64,000 bases of DNA, taken from positions 725,028 to 789,027 of the forward strand of contig NZ_BAAARN010000001.1 of the NCBI RefSeq assembly GCF_039532215.1, read 5' to 3'. The position numbers and the translations under genes were made by a program. Origin of the DNA: Pedococcus aerophilus (GTDB taxonomy: Bacteria; Actinomycetota; Actinomycetes; Actinomycetales; Dermatophilaceae). The notes under the pieces are model-generated. The model was not told where the DNA came from, searched no databases, and saw nothing but the letters and a program-made list of their open reading frames with translations. Positions within the stretch are counted from its first letter, which is position 1. Each line of letters starts with the position of its first letter. Below are positions 35,906 to 43,999 of the stretch, in pieces.

Positions 35906-35919
35906 TGGGAGCCTTCCCA
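35906..35919. promoter_or_regulatory. CebR-type operator O2
   Basis: TGGGAGCCTTCCCA matches the CebR consensus at 12 of 14 positions and keeps both outer half-sites. Its centre is 55 bp from that of O1. Confidence 0.8.
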
Positions 35920-35939
35920 TTTCGTGACCTTCCCGTGAC

Positions 35940-36809
35940 CTATGCGGGCTCGTCGCCCTCGGCCAACTGCGCCACGATGCAATCGACGAACCGCTCCAGG
36001 GCCCGGTCGTCGACCCGGAGGAACAGGTCCGGCTCGATGAGCTCGAGCTCCATCACGGTGGGGACCCCGTCGTGCTGGACGAGGTCCACCCGGGCGTAGA
36101 CGACCCCGTCGGGCACCAGGGCCAGCGCCGCCCGTGCCGTGGCGAGCTCGGCCTCGGTGACCTCGTGCGCGAGCTCGGAGCCACCGTGGTGCGCCTGGAC
36201 CCGGTAGTCGCCGGCGGCCGGCACCTTGCGCACCGCGTGCGACACCTCACCGCCGAAGAGCAGGAGGGAGACCTCACCGTCCTCGATGCCGGGGGCGTAC
36301 GGCTGCACGACGACGTCACCGAGGGCGACGATGTTGTCGAGGTGCTCGACGAGGACGGCCGATCCCACCTCACCCAGAGCCGCCCGGCGCGCTCCCCCGT
36401 CGACGGCAGGCTTGACGACGACCCTGTCCCACCCGGTGGCGGCCAGTCGGGCAACGACGTCCGACGCCCCGCGCGGCAGGACGAGCATGGGCAGCACGGC
36501 GATGCCGGCCGCGCCGAGCTCCGCGAGGTACCCCTTGTGCACGTTCCAGCGAATCACGTTGGGAGGGTTGATGATCCGGCTCTCGACATGGACGCGGTCG
36601 ACCCAGGCGAGGAACTCCTCCAGCCGGTCGAAGTAGTCCCACGTCGACCGGATGACCACAAGGTCGTAGGCGCTCCAGTCGACGTCATGGTGCCAGATCA
36701 CGACATCCGCCCGGTGGCCGCGGTCCTGCAGGAGGGCAGCCGCCTGCCGCGGCTCGGGGTCGACGTAGGACGGGTCGGACCAGGTGCAGAGGGCGATGCG
36801 GGACGTCAT
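35940..36809 (-). CDS. ATP-grasp domain protein
   Basis: Stand-alone ATP-grasp enzyme of the glutathione-synthetase-like type, which would join a carboxylate to an amine or thiol using ATP. The N-terminal region (MTSRIALCTWSDPSYVDPEPR) and WDYFDRLEEFLAWVDRV match a family of uncharacterised bacterial proteins. The ATP-grasp core holds VVVKPAVDGGARR (Lys of the nucleotide site), VVVQPYAPGIEDGEVSLLLFGGEVSHAVRK, and the metal-binding MELELIEPDLFL. Length is 289 aa. A CAGACT hexamer six bases before the ATG may be a weak leaderless promoter. The product is unknown. Confidence 0.83.
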   Translation of the reverse strand: MTSRIALCTWSDPSYVDPEPRQAAALLQDRGHRADVVIWHHDVDWSAYDLVVIRSTWDYFDRLEEFLAWVDRVHVESRIINPPNVIRWNVHKGYLAELGAAGIAVLPMLVLPRGASDVVARLAATGWDRVVVKPAVDGGARRAALGEVGSAVLVEHLDNIVALGDVVVQPYAPGIEDGEVSLLLFGGEVSHAVRKVPAAGDYRVQAHHGGSELAHEVTEAELATARAALALVPDGVVYARVDLVQHDGVPTVMELELIEPDLFLRVDDRALERFVDCIVAQLAEGDEPA

Positions 36810-36859
36810 GGCGCGAGTCTGCCAAAGGCGCAGGATGAAGGGTCTTGCCGTCGCGTGAT

Positions 36860-36902
36860 ACGCGATATAACGTGAAGTCCGACAACGCGATATAGCGTGA
36901 AG
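36860..36902. promoter_or_regulatory. Two 18-bp operator repeats before the DUF4097-PadR cassette
   Basis: ACGCGATATAACGTGAAG (36860-36877) and ACGCGATATAGCGTGAAG (36885-36902) differ at one base and are 25 bp apart. Each contains an imperfect dyad around ATAT (CGCnATATnGCG in the second). A PadR-type operator is the likely meaning, given the regulator gene downstream. Confidence 0.75.
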
Positions 36903-36928
36903 CGACGAACGGTCAGAGAGGAACTCCC

Positions 36929-37753
36929 ATGAGCCAGGAATGGTCGATCGACTCCCCCAGGGTGCTCGACATCGGCGGTGACGGTGAGCAGGTCGGCGCC
37001 CTCAGCGTCGCCGTCGTCGGGGGACGCGTCGACGTCGTGACCCACACCGACTCGTCCACGGCGCGGGTCGAGGTCGCCGATGTCCAGGGCATGCCGCTGC
37101 GCGTCGTGTGGGACGGCAGCAAGCTCAAGATCACCCACGGCGTCGACGGGTCGCGGATCCTCGACAAGGTGCGGCAGGCCTTCGACGGCCTCGAGCACAA
37201 CCGCGTGGCCCTGAGCATCTCCGTCCCCGAGGACACCCGGGCCACGGTGAGCACCGTGAGCGCCACGGGCCTGATCGCCGGGCTGCGCAACGGGGTCAAG
37301 GCCAACACGGTGTCCGGCTCGCTCACCCTCGACGACGTCACCGGACCCGTCGACATTAACACCGTCAGCGGCGACGTCGAGTGCGGTGGCCTGCGTGGAC
37401 CACTCAAGGTCAACTCGGTCTCCGGGTCGGTGACCGCCCAGCGCAGCGACGTCCCCGAGGTGAGCATCCACACCGTCAGCGGCGACGTGACGCTGGACCT
37501 GCTCAACGGCACCACGACGATCGGGTCCAACTCCGTGTCCGGCGACGTCACGGTGCGCTCGCCGCACGACGGCTACGACGTGAAGGCCAGCCTTGCCTCG
37601 GGGCAGGTCGTCATCGACGGCAGGACGTTCGACAAGTACTCGCGCCCGGCGAACGGTCGGCTGGCCGACGGCGCCGGCAGCCTGCGGCTCAAGGCGAACG
37701 CCGTCTCCGGCAACGTCGTGGTCCTCCAGTCGGTCTCCGGGAGCCCGGCATGA
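36929..37753 (+). CDS. DUF4097 (LiaX/adhesin-like) beta-helix protein
   Basis: Protein built from short beta-strand repeats, typical of DUF4097, which forms a right-handed beta-solenoid. Repeated units read TVSGSLTLDDV, TVSGDVECGGL, SVSGSVTAQRS, TVSGDVTLDLL, SVSGDVTVRSP and AVSGNVVVLQS from about residue 108 to the end. There is no signal peptide or membrane helix, so it is predicted cytosolic. DUF4097 proteins paired with PadR regulators are found in stress operons of Gram-positive bacteria. A GAGGAA ribosome-binding site precedes the ATG. Its last codon overlaps the padR start (ATGA). Confidence 0.88.
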   Translation: MSQEWSIDSPRVLDIGGDGEQVGALSVAVVGGRVDVVTHTDSSTARVEVADVQGMPLRVVWDGSKLKITHGVDGSRILDKVRQAFDGLEHNRVALSISVPEDTRATVSTVSATGLIAGLRNGVKANTVSGSLTLDDVTGPVDINTVSGDVECGGLRGPLKVNSVSGSVTAQRSDVPEVSIHTVSGDVTLDLLNGTTTIGSNSVSGDVTVRSPHDGYDVKASLASGQVVIDGRTFDKYSRPANGRLADGAGSLRLKANAVSGNVVVLQSVSGSPA

Positions 37754-38361
37754 GCCCCGTCTTCGCGCACGGCCAGCTGCGGCTGTACGTCCTGGCCCTG
37801 CTCAACGACGGGCCCAGGCACGGGTACGAGGTCATCCAGGACCTCGAGCAGCGGTTCAACGGGCTGTACTCCCCCAGCGCCGGGACGGTCTACCCGCGCC
37901 TGGCCAAGCTCGAGGAGGAAGGGCTGGTCGAGCGCACCGACGAGGGCCGCAAGGCGGTCTACCGGATCACCGACGCCGGCCGCGCCGAGGTTGCCGCCCG
38001 CCAGGACGACCTGTCCAGCCTGGAGTCGAACCTCGACCTGTCGGTGCGCTCCCTCGCCGAGGAGGTGCGGTCCCGGGTGCGGGGGCAGACCAGCGACCTG
38101 CGCGCCGAGCTGCGGGCCGCGGCCCAGGAGGCCCGGCGCACCGCCACGCCGGTCGGTGGCCACGAGCAGTGGGGCGACAGGAGCACGTGGGAGGGCAACG
38201 GCGGGGGCGACCTCGAACGCGCCGTCCACCAGCTGCGCCAGGAGGCTCGCGACGCCTGGAAGCGGCACGGGCTGACCAGTGAGCAGACCCGCGAGATCGT
38301 CGAGATCCTCGGCGACGCCTCGGCGCGGATCCGCGAGGTGGTGGTCAGGTCCGGACGATGA
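37750..38361 (+). CDS. PadR-family transcriptional regulator
   Basis: Winged-helix regulator. The PadR domain is clear: LRLYVLALLNDGPRHGYEVIQ, SAGTVYPRLAKLEEEGLVER and GRKAVYRITDAGRAEV, within residues 9-80. A long, charged, probably coiled-coil C-terminal region follows (about 85-203), with helices rich in Arg/Glu/Ala that may mediate dimerisation. It is translationally coupled to the DUF4097 gene and presumably binds the two repeats before that gene, repressing its own operon. The signal is unknown. Its 3' end overlaps the convergent RDD gene by 17 bp. Confidence 0.92.
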   Translation: MSPVFAHGQLRLYVLALLNDGPRHGYEVIQDLEQRFNGLYSPSAGTVYPRLAKLEEEGLVERTDEGRKAVYRITDAGRAEVAARQDDLSSLESNLDLSVRSLAEEVRSRVRGQTSDLRAELRAAAQEARRTATPVGGHEQWGDRSTWEGNGGGDLERAVHQLRQEARDAWKRHGLTSEQTREIVEILGDASARIREVVVRSGR

Positions 38362-38821
38362 CGGTGCCGGCGGCCTTGTCGTGCAGGCCGCGGCCGTCGC
38401 GGTCCCAGAACATCGCCGGGATGAACGCGCACAGCAGCACGGTCCGCACCAGGGTCTGGAAGGGCCGCGGCGTGCGGCCGTCGGTCGAGTGGACGCGCAG
38501 GCCCACGACGCGGTGACCCAGGGTGGCGCCGACGGTGCCGACGAGGAGCAGGTTCTCGAGCGCGAAGAGTCCGAGCAGGATCGCCGTGTCGCGCCCGGTC
38601 GCCACGTCCGTGAAGGGGAGCGGGACCCTGAAGAAGGCGAAGGCGATGAGCTGGCAGACGGTCCAGTCGATGACGACGCCGAGGAGGCGGCGCCCGAACC
38701 GGCCGAGCGAGCCCACGCCACCGCGCGGCATACCGAGGCGCTCCCCCGGGTATGCCGAGGGGTCACCCGAGCGCGAACCCGGCCCTTCGAGCCAGGACCC
38801 GATGTCCCTGCGGTCGACCAT
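38345..38821 (-). CDS. RDD family membrane protein
   Basis: Small membrane protein with the RDD domain. An N-terminal cytosolic segment of about 40 residues leads to FGRRLLGVVIDWTVCQLIAFAFF (helix 1 with the R...D pair), then ILLGLFALENLLLVGTVGATLGHRVVGLRVHS (helix 2) and a shorter third helix ending FWDRDGRGLHDKAAGTVIV, the family's C-terminal mark. Its function is unknown, possibly transport or membrane stress. Length 158 aa. TAGGCT six bases before the ATG predicts a leaderless message. In many actinobacteria an RDD gene sits next to glnA, as here. Confidence 0.9.
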   Translation of the reverse strand: MVDRRDIGSWLEGPGSRSGDPSAYPGERLGMPRGGVGSLGRFGRRLLGVVIDWTVCQLIAFAFFRVPLPFTDVATGRDTAILLGLFALENLLLVGTVGATLGHRVVGLRVHSTDGRTPRPFQTLVRTVLLCAFIPAMFWDRDGRGLHDKAAGTVIVRT

Positions 38822-38827
38822 CCCGGA

Positions 38828-38833
38828 AGCCTA
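38828..38833 (-). promoter_or_regulatory. -10 box of a leaderless promoter (RDD gene)
   Basis: TAGGCT on the minus strand, six bases before the ATG at 38821. Confidence 0.65.
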
Positions 38834-38863
38834 TGCCGCCGCCCTGTCGAAGCCACAGGCGGT

Positions 38864-38879
38864 GTAACACCCACGAAAC
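38864..38879 (+). promoter_or_regulatory. GlnR box upstream of glnA
   Basis: GTAAC, six bases, then GAAAC: this fits the actinobacterial GlnR consensus gTnAc-n6-GaAAc. It lies about 50 bp before the predicted transcription start, a usual activator position. Confidence 0.8.
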
Positions 38880-38911
38880 ATTCGGGTCATGGTCGGGCAA
38901 CCTCCACCCGT

Positions 38912-38917
38912 TAGGGT
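38912..38917 (+). promoter_or_regulatory. -10 box of glnA
   Basis: TAGGGT with no good -35 element, as expected for an activator-dependent promoter. The leader would be about 57 nt. Confidence 0.6.
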
Positions 38918-38980
38918 CGACGTCGACAGCAGTTCAGTCATGGGCGGATCCCCTCCGTCCCACCAACAGGAGGCCCCAAT

Positions 38981-40405
38981 TTGTTCAGCAATGCTGACGA
39001 GGTCCTGAAGTTCATCAAGGACGAGGACGTCAAGTTCGTCGACGTGCGCTTCTGCGACCTGCCCGGCGTGATGCAGCACTTCAACGTGCCCGCCAAGAGC
39101 CTGGACGCGGACTTCTTCAAGGAAGGCCAGATGTTCGACGGATCCTCGATCCGCGGCTTCCAGGCCATCCACGAGTCCGACATGAAGCTGGTGCCGGACC
39201 CCACGAGCGCGTACCTCGACCCGTTCCGCAAGGAAAAGACGCTCATCCTCAACTTCTCCATCGTCGACCCGTTCACCGGCGAGGAGTACTCCCGCGACCC
39301 GCGCAACATCGCTGCGAAGGCTGAGGCCTACCTCAAGTCGACCGGCATCGCGGACACCGCCTACTTCGGTGCCGAGGCCGAGTTCTACGTCTTCGACGAC
39401 GTGCGCTTCGAGACCAAGCAGAACGCCAGCTACTACTACATCAACTCCATCGAGGCCGCGTGGAACACCGGTCGCGAGGAGGAGGGTGGCAACAAGGGGT
39501 ACAAGACCCGCTACAAGGGCGGCTACTTCCCCGTGCCCCCGACCGACCACTTCGCCGACATGCGTGACGACATGTCCCTCGCCCTCGAGGAGGCCGGCCT
39601 GTCCGTCGAGCGCGCGCACCACGAGGTCGGCACCGCCGGTCAGCAGGAGATCAACTACCGCTTCAACACGCTGAAGCAGGCCGCCGACGACGTGCTGAAG
39701 TTCAAGTACATCGTCAAGAACGTGGCCTGGGAGGGCGGCAAGACCGTCACCTTCATGCCGAAGCCGATCTTCGGTGACAACGGCTCAGGCATGCACTCGC
39801 ACCAGTCGCTCTGGAAGGACGGCGAGCCGCTCTTCTACGACGAGCGCGGCTACGGCGGCCTGTCGGACCTGGCCCGCTGGTACATCGGTGGCCTGCTCAA
39901 GCACGCCCCGGCGCTGCTCGCCTTCACCAACCCGACGGTGAACTCCTACCACCGCCTGGTCCCCGGCTACGAGGCCCCGGTCAACCTGGTCTACTCGGCC
40001 CGTAACCGCTCGGCCTGCATCCGCATCCCGATCACCGGTGACAACCCGAAGGCCAAGCGCGTCGAGTTCCGCGTGCCGGACCCGTCGGCCAACCCGTACC
40101 TCGCGTTCTCCGCGATGCTGATGGCCGGCCTCGACGGCATCAAGAACCGCATCGAGCCCCCGGAGCCGGTGGACAAGGACCTCTACGAGCTCCCGCCCGA
40201 GGAGCACGACGCCATCGAGCAGGTCCCCGGTTCGCTGCCGGCCGTGCTGGATGCGCTGGAGGCCGACCACGAGTTCCTGCTCGAGGGTGACGTGTTCACC
40301 AAGGACCTCATCGAGACCTGGATCGAGTGGAAGCGCAAGAACGAGGTCGACCCGATCCGTTTCCGCCCGCACCCGCACGAGTTCGAGATGTACTTCGACA
40401 TCTAG
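38981..40405 (+). CDS. glnA: Glutamine synthetase type I
   Basis: Dodecameric enzyme making glutamine from glutamate, ammonia and ATP; the key point of nitrogen assimilation. FDGSSIRGF (52-60), AEAEFYVFD (metal ligands), [18 protein letters not shown] and the adenylylation site DLYELPPEE with Tyr402 place it in the GSI-beta, adenylylated type. Length 474 aa is exact for the family. The start is a TTG preceded by CAGGAGG; no in-frame ATG would give the conserved N-terminus. Regulation: a GlnR box upstream and Tyr402 adenylylation. The gene ends in a strong terminator. Confidence 0.97.
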   Translation: MFSNADEVLKFIKDEDVKFVDVRFCDLPGVMQHFNVPAKSLDADFFKEGQMFDGSSIRGFQAIHESDMKLVPDPTSAYLDPFRKEKTLILNFSIVDPFTGEEYSRDPRNIAAKAEAYLKSTGIADTAYFGAEAEFYVFDDVRFETKQNASYYYINSIEAAWNTGREEEGGNKGYKTRYKGGYFPVPPTDHFADMRDDMSLALEEAGLSVERAHHEVGTAGQQEINYRFNTLKQAADDVLKFKYIVKNVAWEGGKTVTFMPKPIFGDNGSGMHSHQSLWKDGEPLFYDERGYGGLSDLARWYIGGLLKHAPALLAFTNPTVNSYHRLVPGYEAPVNLVYSARNRSACIRIPITGDNPKAKRVEFRVPDPSANPYLAFSAMLMAGLDGIKNRIEPPEPVDKDLYELPPEEHDAIEQVPGSLPAVLDALEADHEFLLEGDVFTKDLIETWIEWKRKNEVDPIRFRPHPHEFEMYFDI

Positions 40406-40445
40406 TCGAGCTTGCCAACTTCCTCCCGGCTCAGTTGTGGGAGGA

Positions 40446-40480
40446 CGAGCCCCGGCCAGGGATTCCCTGGCCGGGGCTCG
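40446..40480 (+). terminator. glnA terminator
   Basis: A perfect 16-bp stem (CGAGCCCCGGCCAGGG and complement) with a 3-nt loop, followed by TTGT. Confidence 0.92.
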
Positions 40481-40645
40481 TTGTAGGGCAAGGGGTGCGA
40501 CCGATGCCAACCGATGACGAATCCCACTGTGTGGGCGTTTGCGACGAAATGGCTTCATCTCACGCACCTGCGCCCCATACTCGGCACGAACCGATTGCTG
40601 CGTGGTCGATCAGCGACCCGGGGTCGGTGACACGAGGGGCTGACC

Positions 40646-41836
40646 GTGAAGACTTCGAGGTTGCTGGTGGCTGCCTGCGCTACGGCACCCCTGCTGTGTT
40701 TGTCTACAGCGTTGGCGACGGCGGCGCCGACCCCGATGACATCCACGGGGACACAACGAATTGCAGGAGCCGATCGGTACGCGACATCGGCAGCGGTGTC
40801 GGCGAAGTCGTTCACTTCTCCGCAGGGCGCCGTCTTCGTCGCCTCGGGGCAGAACTTTCCTGACGCCCTCGCGGGGGGCGCCGCAGCGGCGAAGCAGGTC
40901 GGCCCCCTCCTGCTGACGTCGAGCTCCCGCTTGAGCGGGGCCACATCGAACGAGCTCAAGCGGCTACGACCCTCGAAGATCTACATCCTCGGCGGCACCG
41001 GTGCAGTCTCGGGCGCCACTGCTGTAGCTCTCAACGGGATCGCCCCCACGCAGCGCATCGGTGGCGCCGATCGTTATGCAACGGCTGCAAATACCTCCAA
41101 GGCCATCTTCACCAGCGCCTCGACGGTGTACATCGCCTCAGGACTGGGTTTCGCCGACGCCCTTGCTGGCGGACCTGCGGCCGCCAAGCAGGCCGCCCCC
41201 ATGCTGCTCACGTCCGCGACCTCCTTGCCGGCGGCGACCCGCGCCGAACTGACACGCCTGCAGCCCAGTGCGGTGAAGATCCTTGGAGGCAACGGCGCAG
41301 TATCCAGCCGCGTCCAGAGCCAGATCCAAGCCGCCGTCCCCAGTGCGAGGATCACCCGCTACAGCGGGGCGGATCGGTATGCGACAGCGGCCTCCGTTGC
41401 GAAGGCGGTGTGGCCCAACGGTTCACGAACCGTCTTCGATGCCTCCGGAACGTCGTTCCCTGACGGGCTCTCCGCGACCCCGTCCGCAGCGGTGAACAAG
41501 GCCCCCCTGTTGCTGACCTCGAAGTCCTGCATGCCGAGCCCCACGGCGTCGGCATCCGCATCCCTCAGCCCGAGCCTGCGTGTCTTCGTCGGCGGCACTG
41601 GAGTCGTCACGACCAGCGGGACCGTCTGCGGAAGCACGCCGGTAGCACCCACACCGCCCCCGCCCCCGCCCACACCGCCGTCACCGCCGTCCGTGGACTA
41701 CGACTGCGGCGACTTCTCGACGTGGCCCGAGGCCCAGGCCGTCTTCGACCGGTACTACCCCGCGTATGGAGACGTCTTCCGTCTGGACAGGGACGGCGAC
41801 CTCATCGCCTGTGAAGACCTGCCTGGCGCGCCATAG
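40646..41836 (+). CDS. Secreted cell-wall-binding protein with three CWB2 repeats and an excalibur domain
   Basis: Exported wall protein. A signal peptide (1 to about 27) is followed by three cell-wall-binding type 2 repeats, each opening with the motif GADRYAT (TQRIAGADRYAT, TQRIGGADRYAT, ITRYSGADRYAT) and containing FPDALAGG/FADALAGG/FPDGLSAT and ILGGTGAV-like blocks. A proline linker leads to a C-terminal excalibur domain (about 352-396: DYDCGDFSTW ... DRDGDLIACE) with its two cysteines and a calcium-loop-like DxDxDG. No catalytic domain is present, so it may be structural, adhesive or a decoy. The GTG start follows GAGG. The third-position GC is visibly lower than in flanking genes, suggesting transfer or relaxed selection. 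Confidence 0.9.
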   Translation: MKTSRLLVAACATAPLLCLSTALATAAPTPMTSTGTQRIAGADRYATSAAVSAKSFTSPQGAVFVASGQNFPDALAGGAAAAKQVGPLLLTSSSRLSGATSNELKRLRPSKIYILGGTGAVSGATAVALNGIAPTQRIGGADRYATAANTSKAIFTSASTVYIASGLGFADALAGGPAAAKQAAPMLLTSATSLPAATRAELTRLQPSAVKILGGNGAVSSRVQSQIQAAVPSARITRYSGADRYATAASVAKAVWPNGSRTVFDASGTSFPDGLSATPSAAVNKAPLLLTSKSCMPSPTASASASLSPSLRVFVGGTGVVTTSGTVCGSTPVAPTPPPPPPTPPSPPSVDYDCGDFSTWPEAQAVFDRYYPAYGDVFRLDRDGDLIACEDLPGAP

Positions 41837-41935
41837 CCTTCGTGCCCGCTCTGCTGCAGGACCTCCCGCGACGAATCATGTTCAGCTGTAGGTGAATTCA
41901 CCACGTTCGGGTGTGGACAACTCTTTCGTCATCGT

Positions 41936-41951
41936 TCGAACACCTGTACGA
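41936..41951. promoter_or_regulatory. Probable LexA/SOS box of the DUF222-HNH gene
   Basis: TCGAAC-ACCT-GTACGA matches the actinobacterial LexA consensus TCGAAC-N4-GTTCGA at 11 of 12 defined positions. It overlaps the -10 hexamer, so bound LexA would block RNA polymerase. Confidence 0.72.
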
Positions 41952-41952
41952 T
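41947..41952 (+). promoter_or_regulatory. -10 box of a leaderless promoter (DUF222-HNH)
   Basis: TACGAT ends six bases before the ATG at 41959 and lies inside the SOS box. Confidence 0.75.
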
Positions 41953-41958
41953 TGGGGT

Positions 41959-43548
41959 ATGTCGACCGCTCCCCTTAGCACCGTCCCCGACGCACTTGCG
42001 CCGGGCAGCTGGGGTGTGCGGAACCGGGACCTGTGGGACCGGACCGCCGCCGTTGCAGGACGGTTGAACCGTGCGCAGGCCGAGCTGGTCGACATCATCG
42101 ACGAGGTCATGACCGGCGGTCACTGGGGTGAGGGCGGGTTCAAGTCCCCCGAGCACTACCTCGTCGTCCGGGCCGGATTGGCCCCTGCCCACGCCGCCGA
42201 CATCGTCGCCGTCGCACGGCGCCGCACCGAGCTGACCGATGCCGGGACTGCACTGTCTGCCGGTGAGCTGTCCCTGGACCAGGTCGCGGTCCTGGCCCGC
42301 AACGTGCCCGCGAGTCACCAGAAGTCACTGACCCGATTCGCGCGCGAAGCGACCGTGCCCCAGCTACGCCGTGCGGTCCGGATGCACGCCTTCCCCGCCG
42401 ACCCTGTCCCAGCCTCGACCGCCCCCGAAGCAGAAGCGACTATCACCGAACCAGAAGCGTCCGCCACGCCAGACGCTCGCGCGCAGGTGCAGGCCGACCA
42501 CGAGGCGGCCCGTGCGTCGGCGGCGGAGGATCGGGCTTGTGCCAGGCCGGACCTGTCGATGTCGTATGACGCTGATGGTCGATTCCAGCTGCGCTACTCC
42601 GCCCCAGCCACCATCGGCGCGCTGGTCGAACAAGCCGTCAAGGAGGCCAAGGACGCGTTGTTCACCCGCCGCCGCGACACGGCCGCATCTGGCGAAGCCG
42701 GGAGCGATGCCGCCAGCGATGGCCGTGCCGATGGCGCCGAGTCGGGCGCAGGGCTGGGCCACAGCCAGGACCCGCACGCCGGGTTGCCGACGTATGCCGA
42801 CGCGCTCGAGGAGATGGCCAACCGTTCCCTGGCCTCGATCACCTCGACATCACGGGCGGCGCACTACCGGGTGTACCTGCACCTGGACACCAACGGTGCC
42901 TGGGCCACCGGCGGGCACGCGATCCCGAAGCGACTGCTCGGGCGGTTCGTGTCGGATGGCGTGGTCCAACCCGTCTGGGAAACCCAAGGGCGACCGGTCT
43001 CGGTCGGGCGGTCGATGCGGATCCTGCCCGAACGCTCCCGACGCCTGGTCCTCGACCGCGACCGAGGCTGCCGGTTCCCCGGCTGCCCCACCACCAACAC
43101 CGGCTTCGTCGAGATCCACCACCTGCACCCCTGGGCCGATGGCGGTGCCACCGACACCACCAACCAGATCAGCTTGTGCACCAAGCACCACGACGGCATC
43201 GACCGCGGCGACTACCAGATCACCGGCGACCCCGACCGACCCGACGGCCTGACCGTGATCAACCGGTACGGGCTACCCATCCGCCCACCCCGACCCGCAG
43301 AGACAGCCCCACCACCCGCCGGCGACCCACCCGTCCCGGCCGGCACCTACCGACCACCCACCGGCGGCAACGCCAGCTGGAACGACATCGAGCTCCCCTC
43401 CGACCACGAGATCGACCACCCCGAACTCGACCGCACCAGGCCACCAGGCCGCCCCACCCGCACACCCCGCACCCCAACCAAGCGCAGGACCACGTCCTCC
43501 GGAGCCGGGCTCGTCATCATCTCCGAAGGCCTCATTCCCTGGGAATGA
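41959..43548 (+). CDS. DUF222 - HNH endonuclease (13E12 repeat family)
   Basis: Two-part protein: a helical DUF222 region (about residues 20-330, with the signature LNRAQAELVDIIDEV and AGELSLDQVAVLAR) and a C-terminal HNH nuclease (about 355-420: CRFPGC, then EIHHLHPWADGG, then LCTKHH). The zinc cysteines and the catalytic histidines are intact. A Pro/Thr-rich disordered tail follows. This family is abundant and often multi-copy in actinobacteria; its role (mobile element, defence or repair) is unsettled. An apparent SOS box covers its leaderless promoter, as reported for some mycobacterial 13E12 genes. The terminator stem is embedded in its last codons. Confidence 0.92.
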   Translation: MSTAPLSTVPDALAPGSWGVRNRDLWDRTAAVAGRLNRAQAELVDIIDEVMTGGHWGEGGFKSPEHYLVVRAGLAPAHAADIVAVARRRTELTDAGTALSAGELSLDQVAVLARNVPASHQKSLTRFAREATVPQLRRAVRMHAFPADPVPASTAPEAEATITEPEASATPDARAQVQADHEAARASAAEDRACARPDLSMSYDADGRFQLRYSAPATIGALVEQAVKEAKDALFTRRRDTAASGEAGSDAASDGRADGAESGAGLGHSQDPHAGLPTYADALEEMANRSLASITSTSRAAHYRVYLHLDTNGAWATGGHAIPKRLLGRFVSDGVVQPVWETQGRPVSVGRSMRILPERSRRLVLDRDRGCRFPGCPTTNTGFVEIHHLHPWADGGATDTTNQISLCTKHHDGIDRGDYQITGDPDRPDGLTVINRYGLPIRPPRPAETAPPPAGDPPVPAGTYRPPTGGNASWNDIELPSDHEIDHPELDRTRPPGRPTRTPRTPTKRRTTSSGAGLVIISEGLIPWE

Positions 43549-43553
43549 GGCCT
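43527..43553 (+). terminator. Terminator overlapping the DUF222-HNH stop codon
   Basis: A 12-bp perfect stem (AGGCCTCATTCC and complement) with a CTG loop. The right arm contains the stop codon, so the last seven codons also encode the terminator. Confidence 0.75.
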
Positions 43554-43630
43554 CGGCGGTACTCGACCACCACGACAGTGGACTCATCGTCGTCCCGCGA
43601 TTTCGGACGCGCAGCGTCCGCAACCGTCGG

Positions 43631-43636
43631 TACGGT
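43631..43636 (+). promoter_or_regulatory. -10 box of a leaderless promoter (VOC gene)
   Basis: TACGGT ends six bases before the ATG at 43643. Confidence 0.75.
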
Positions 43637-43642
43637 GCTGGC

Positions 43643-43999
43643 ATGGCTATCGCGCGCTTCCCCAGCTTCGTCCTCGACTGCCCCGACCCCGCAGCCCTGG
43701 CGACCTTCTACGGCACGATGCTCGACTGGAAGGTCACCGAGGAGGACGACTGGTACGAGATCCGGGCTGACTACGGGCAGTGCATCTGCTTCCAGAAGGT
43801 CGACGACTACCGCGCCCCGGTCTGGCCCGGCCAGGACTCGCCCCAGCAGATGCACATCGACGTCGTCGTCGATGACCTCGACGCCGCCGAGGCCGAGGTG
43901 ATCGCGCTGGGCGCCACCAAGCACGAGCACCAGCCCGGGACGACGTTCAGGGTCTTCCTCGACCCCGCAGGTCACCCGTTCTGCCTCTGCCTCAGCTGA
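43643..43999 (+). CDS. VOC family (glyoxalase-like) protein
   Basis: Small protein with the vicinal-oxygen-chelate fold (beta-alpha-beta-beta-beta twice): FPSFVLDCPDPAALATFYGTMLDW in the first half (here cited by region, residues 6-29), MHIDVVVDDLDAAEAEVIALGA and FLDPAGHPFCLC in the second. His and Glu/Asp ligand positions are partly kept. Such proteins include glyoxalases, antibiotic-binding proteins and many of unknown role, so no reaction can be assigned. Length 118 aa. Its end overlaps the convergent GH3 gene by eight bases. Confidence 0.85.
   Translation: MAIARFPSFVLDCPDPAALATFYGTMLDWKVTEEDDWYEIRADYGQCICFQKVDDYRAPVWPGQDSPQQMHIDVVVDDLDAAEAEVIALGATKHEHQPGTTFRVFLDPAGHPFCLCLS

Noticed and set aside
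40327..40863. A plus-strand frame running from the end of glnA into the CWB2 gene
   Set aside because: It crosses the glnA terminator and is an alternate frame of two real genes.
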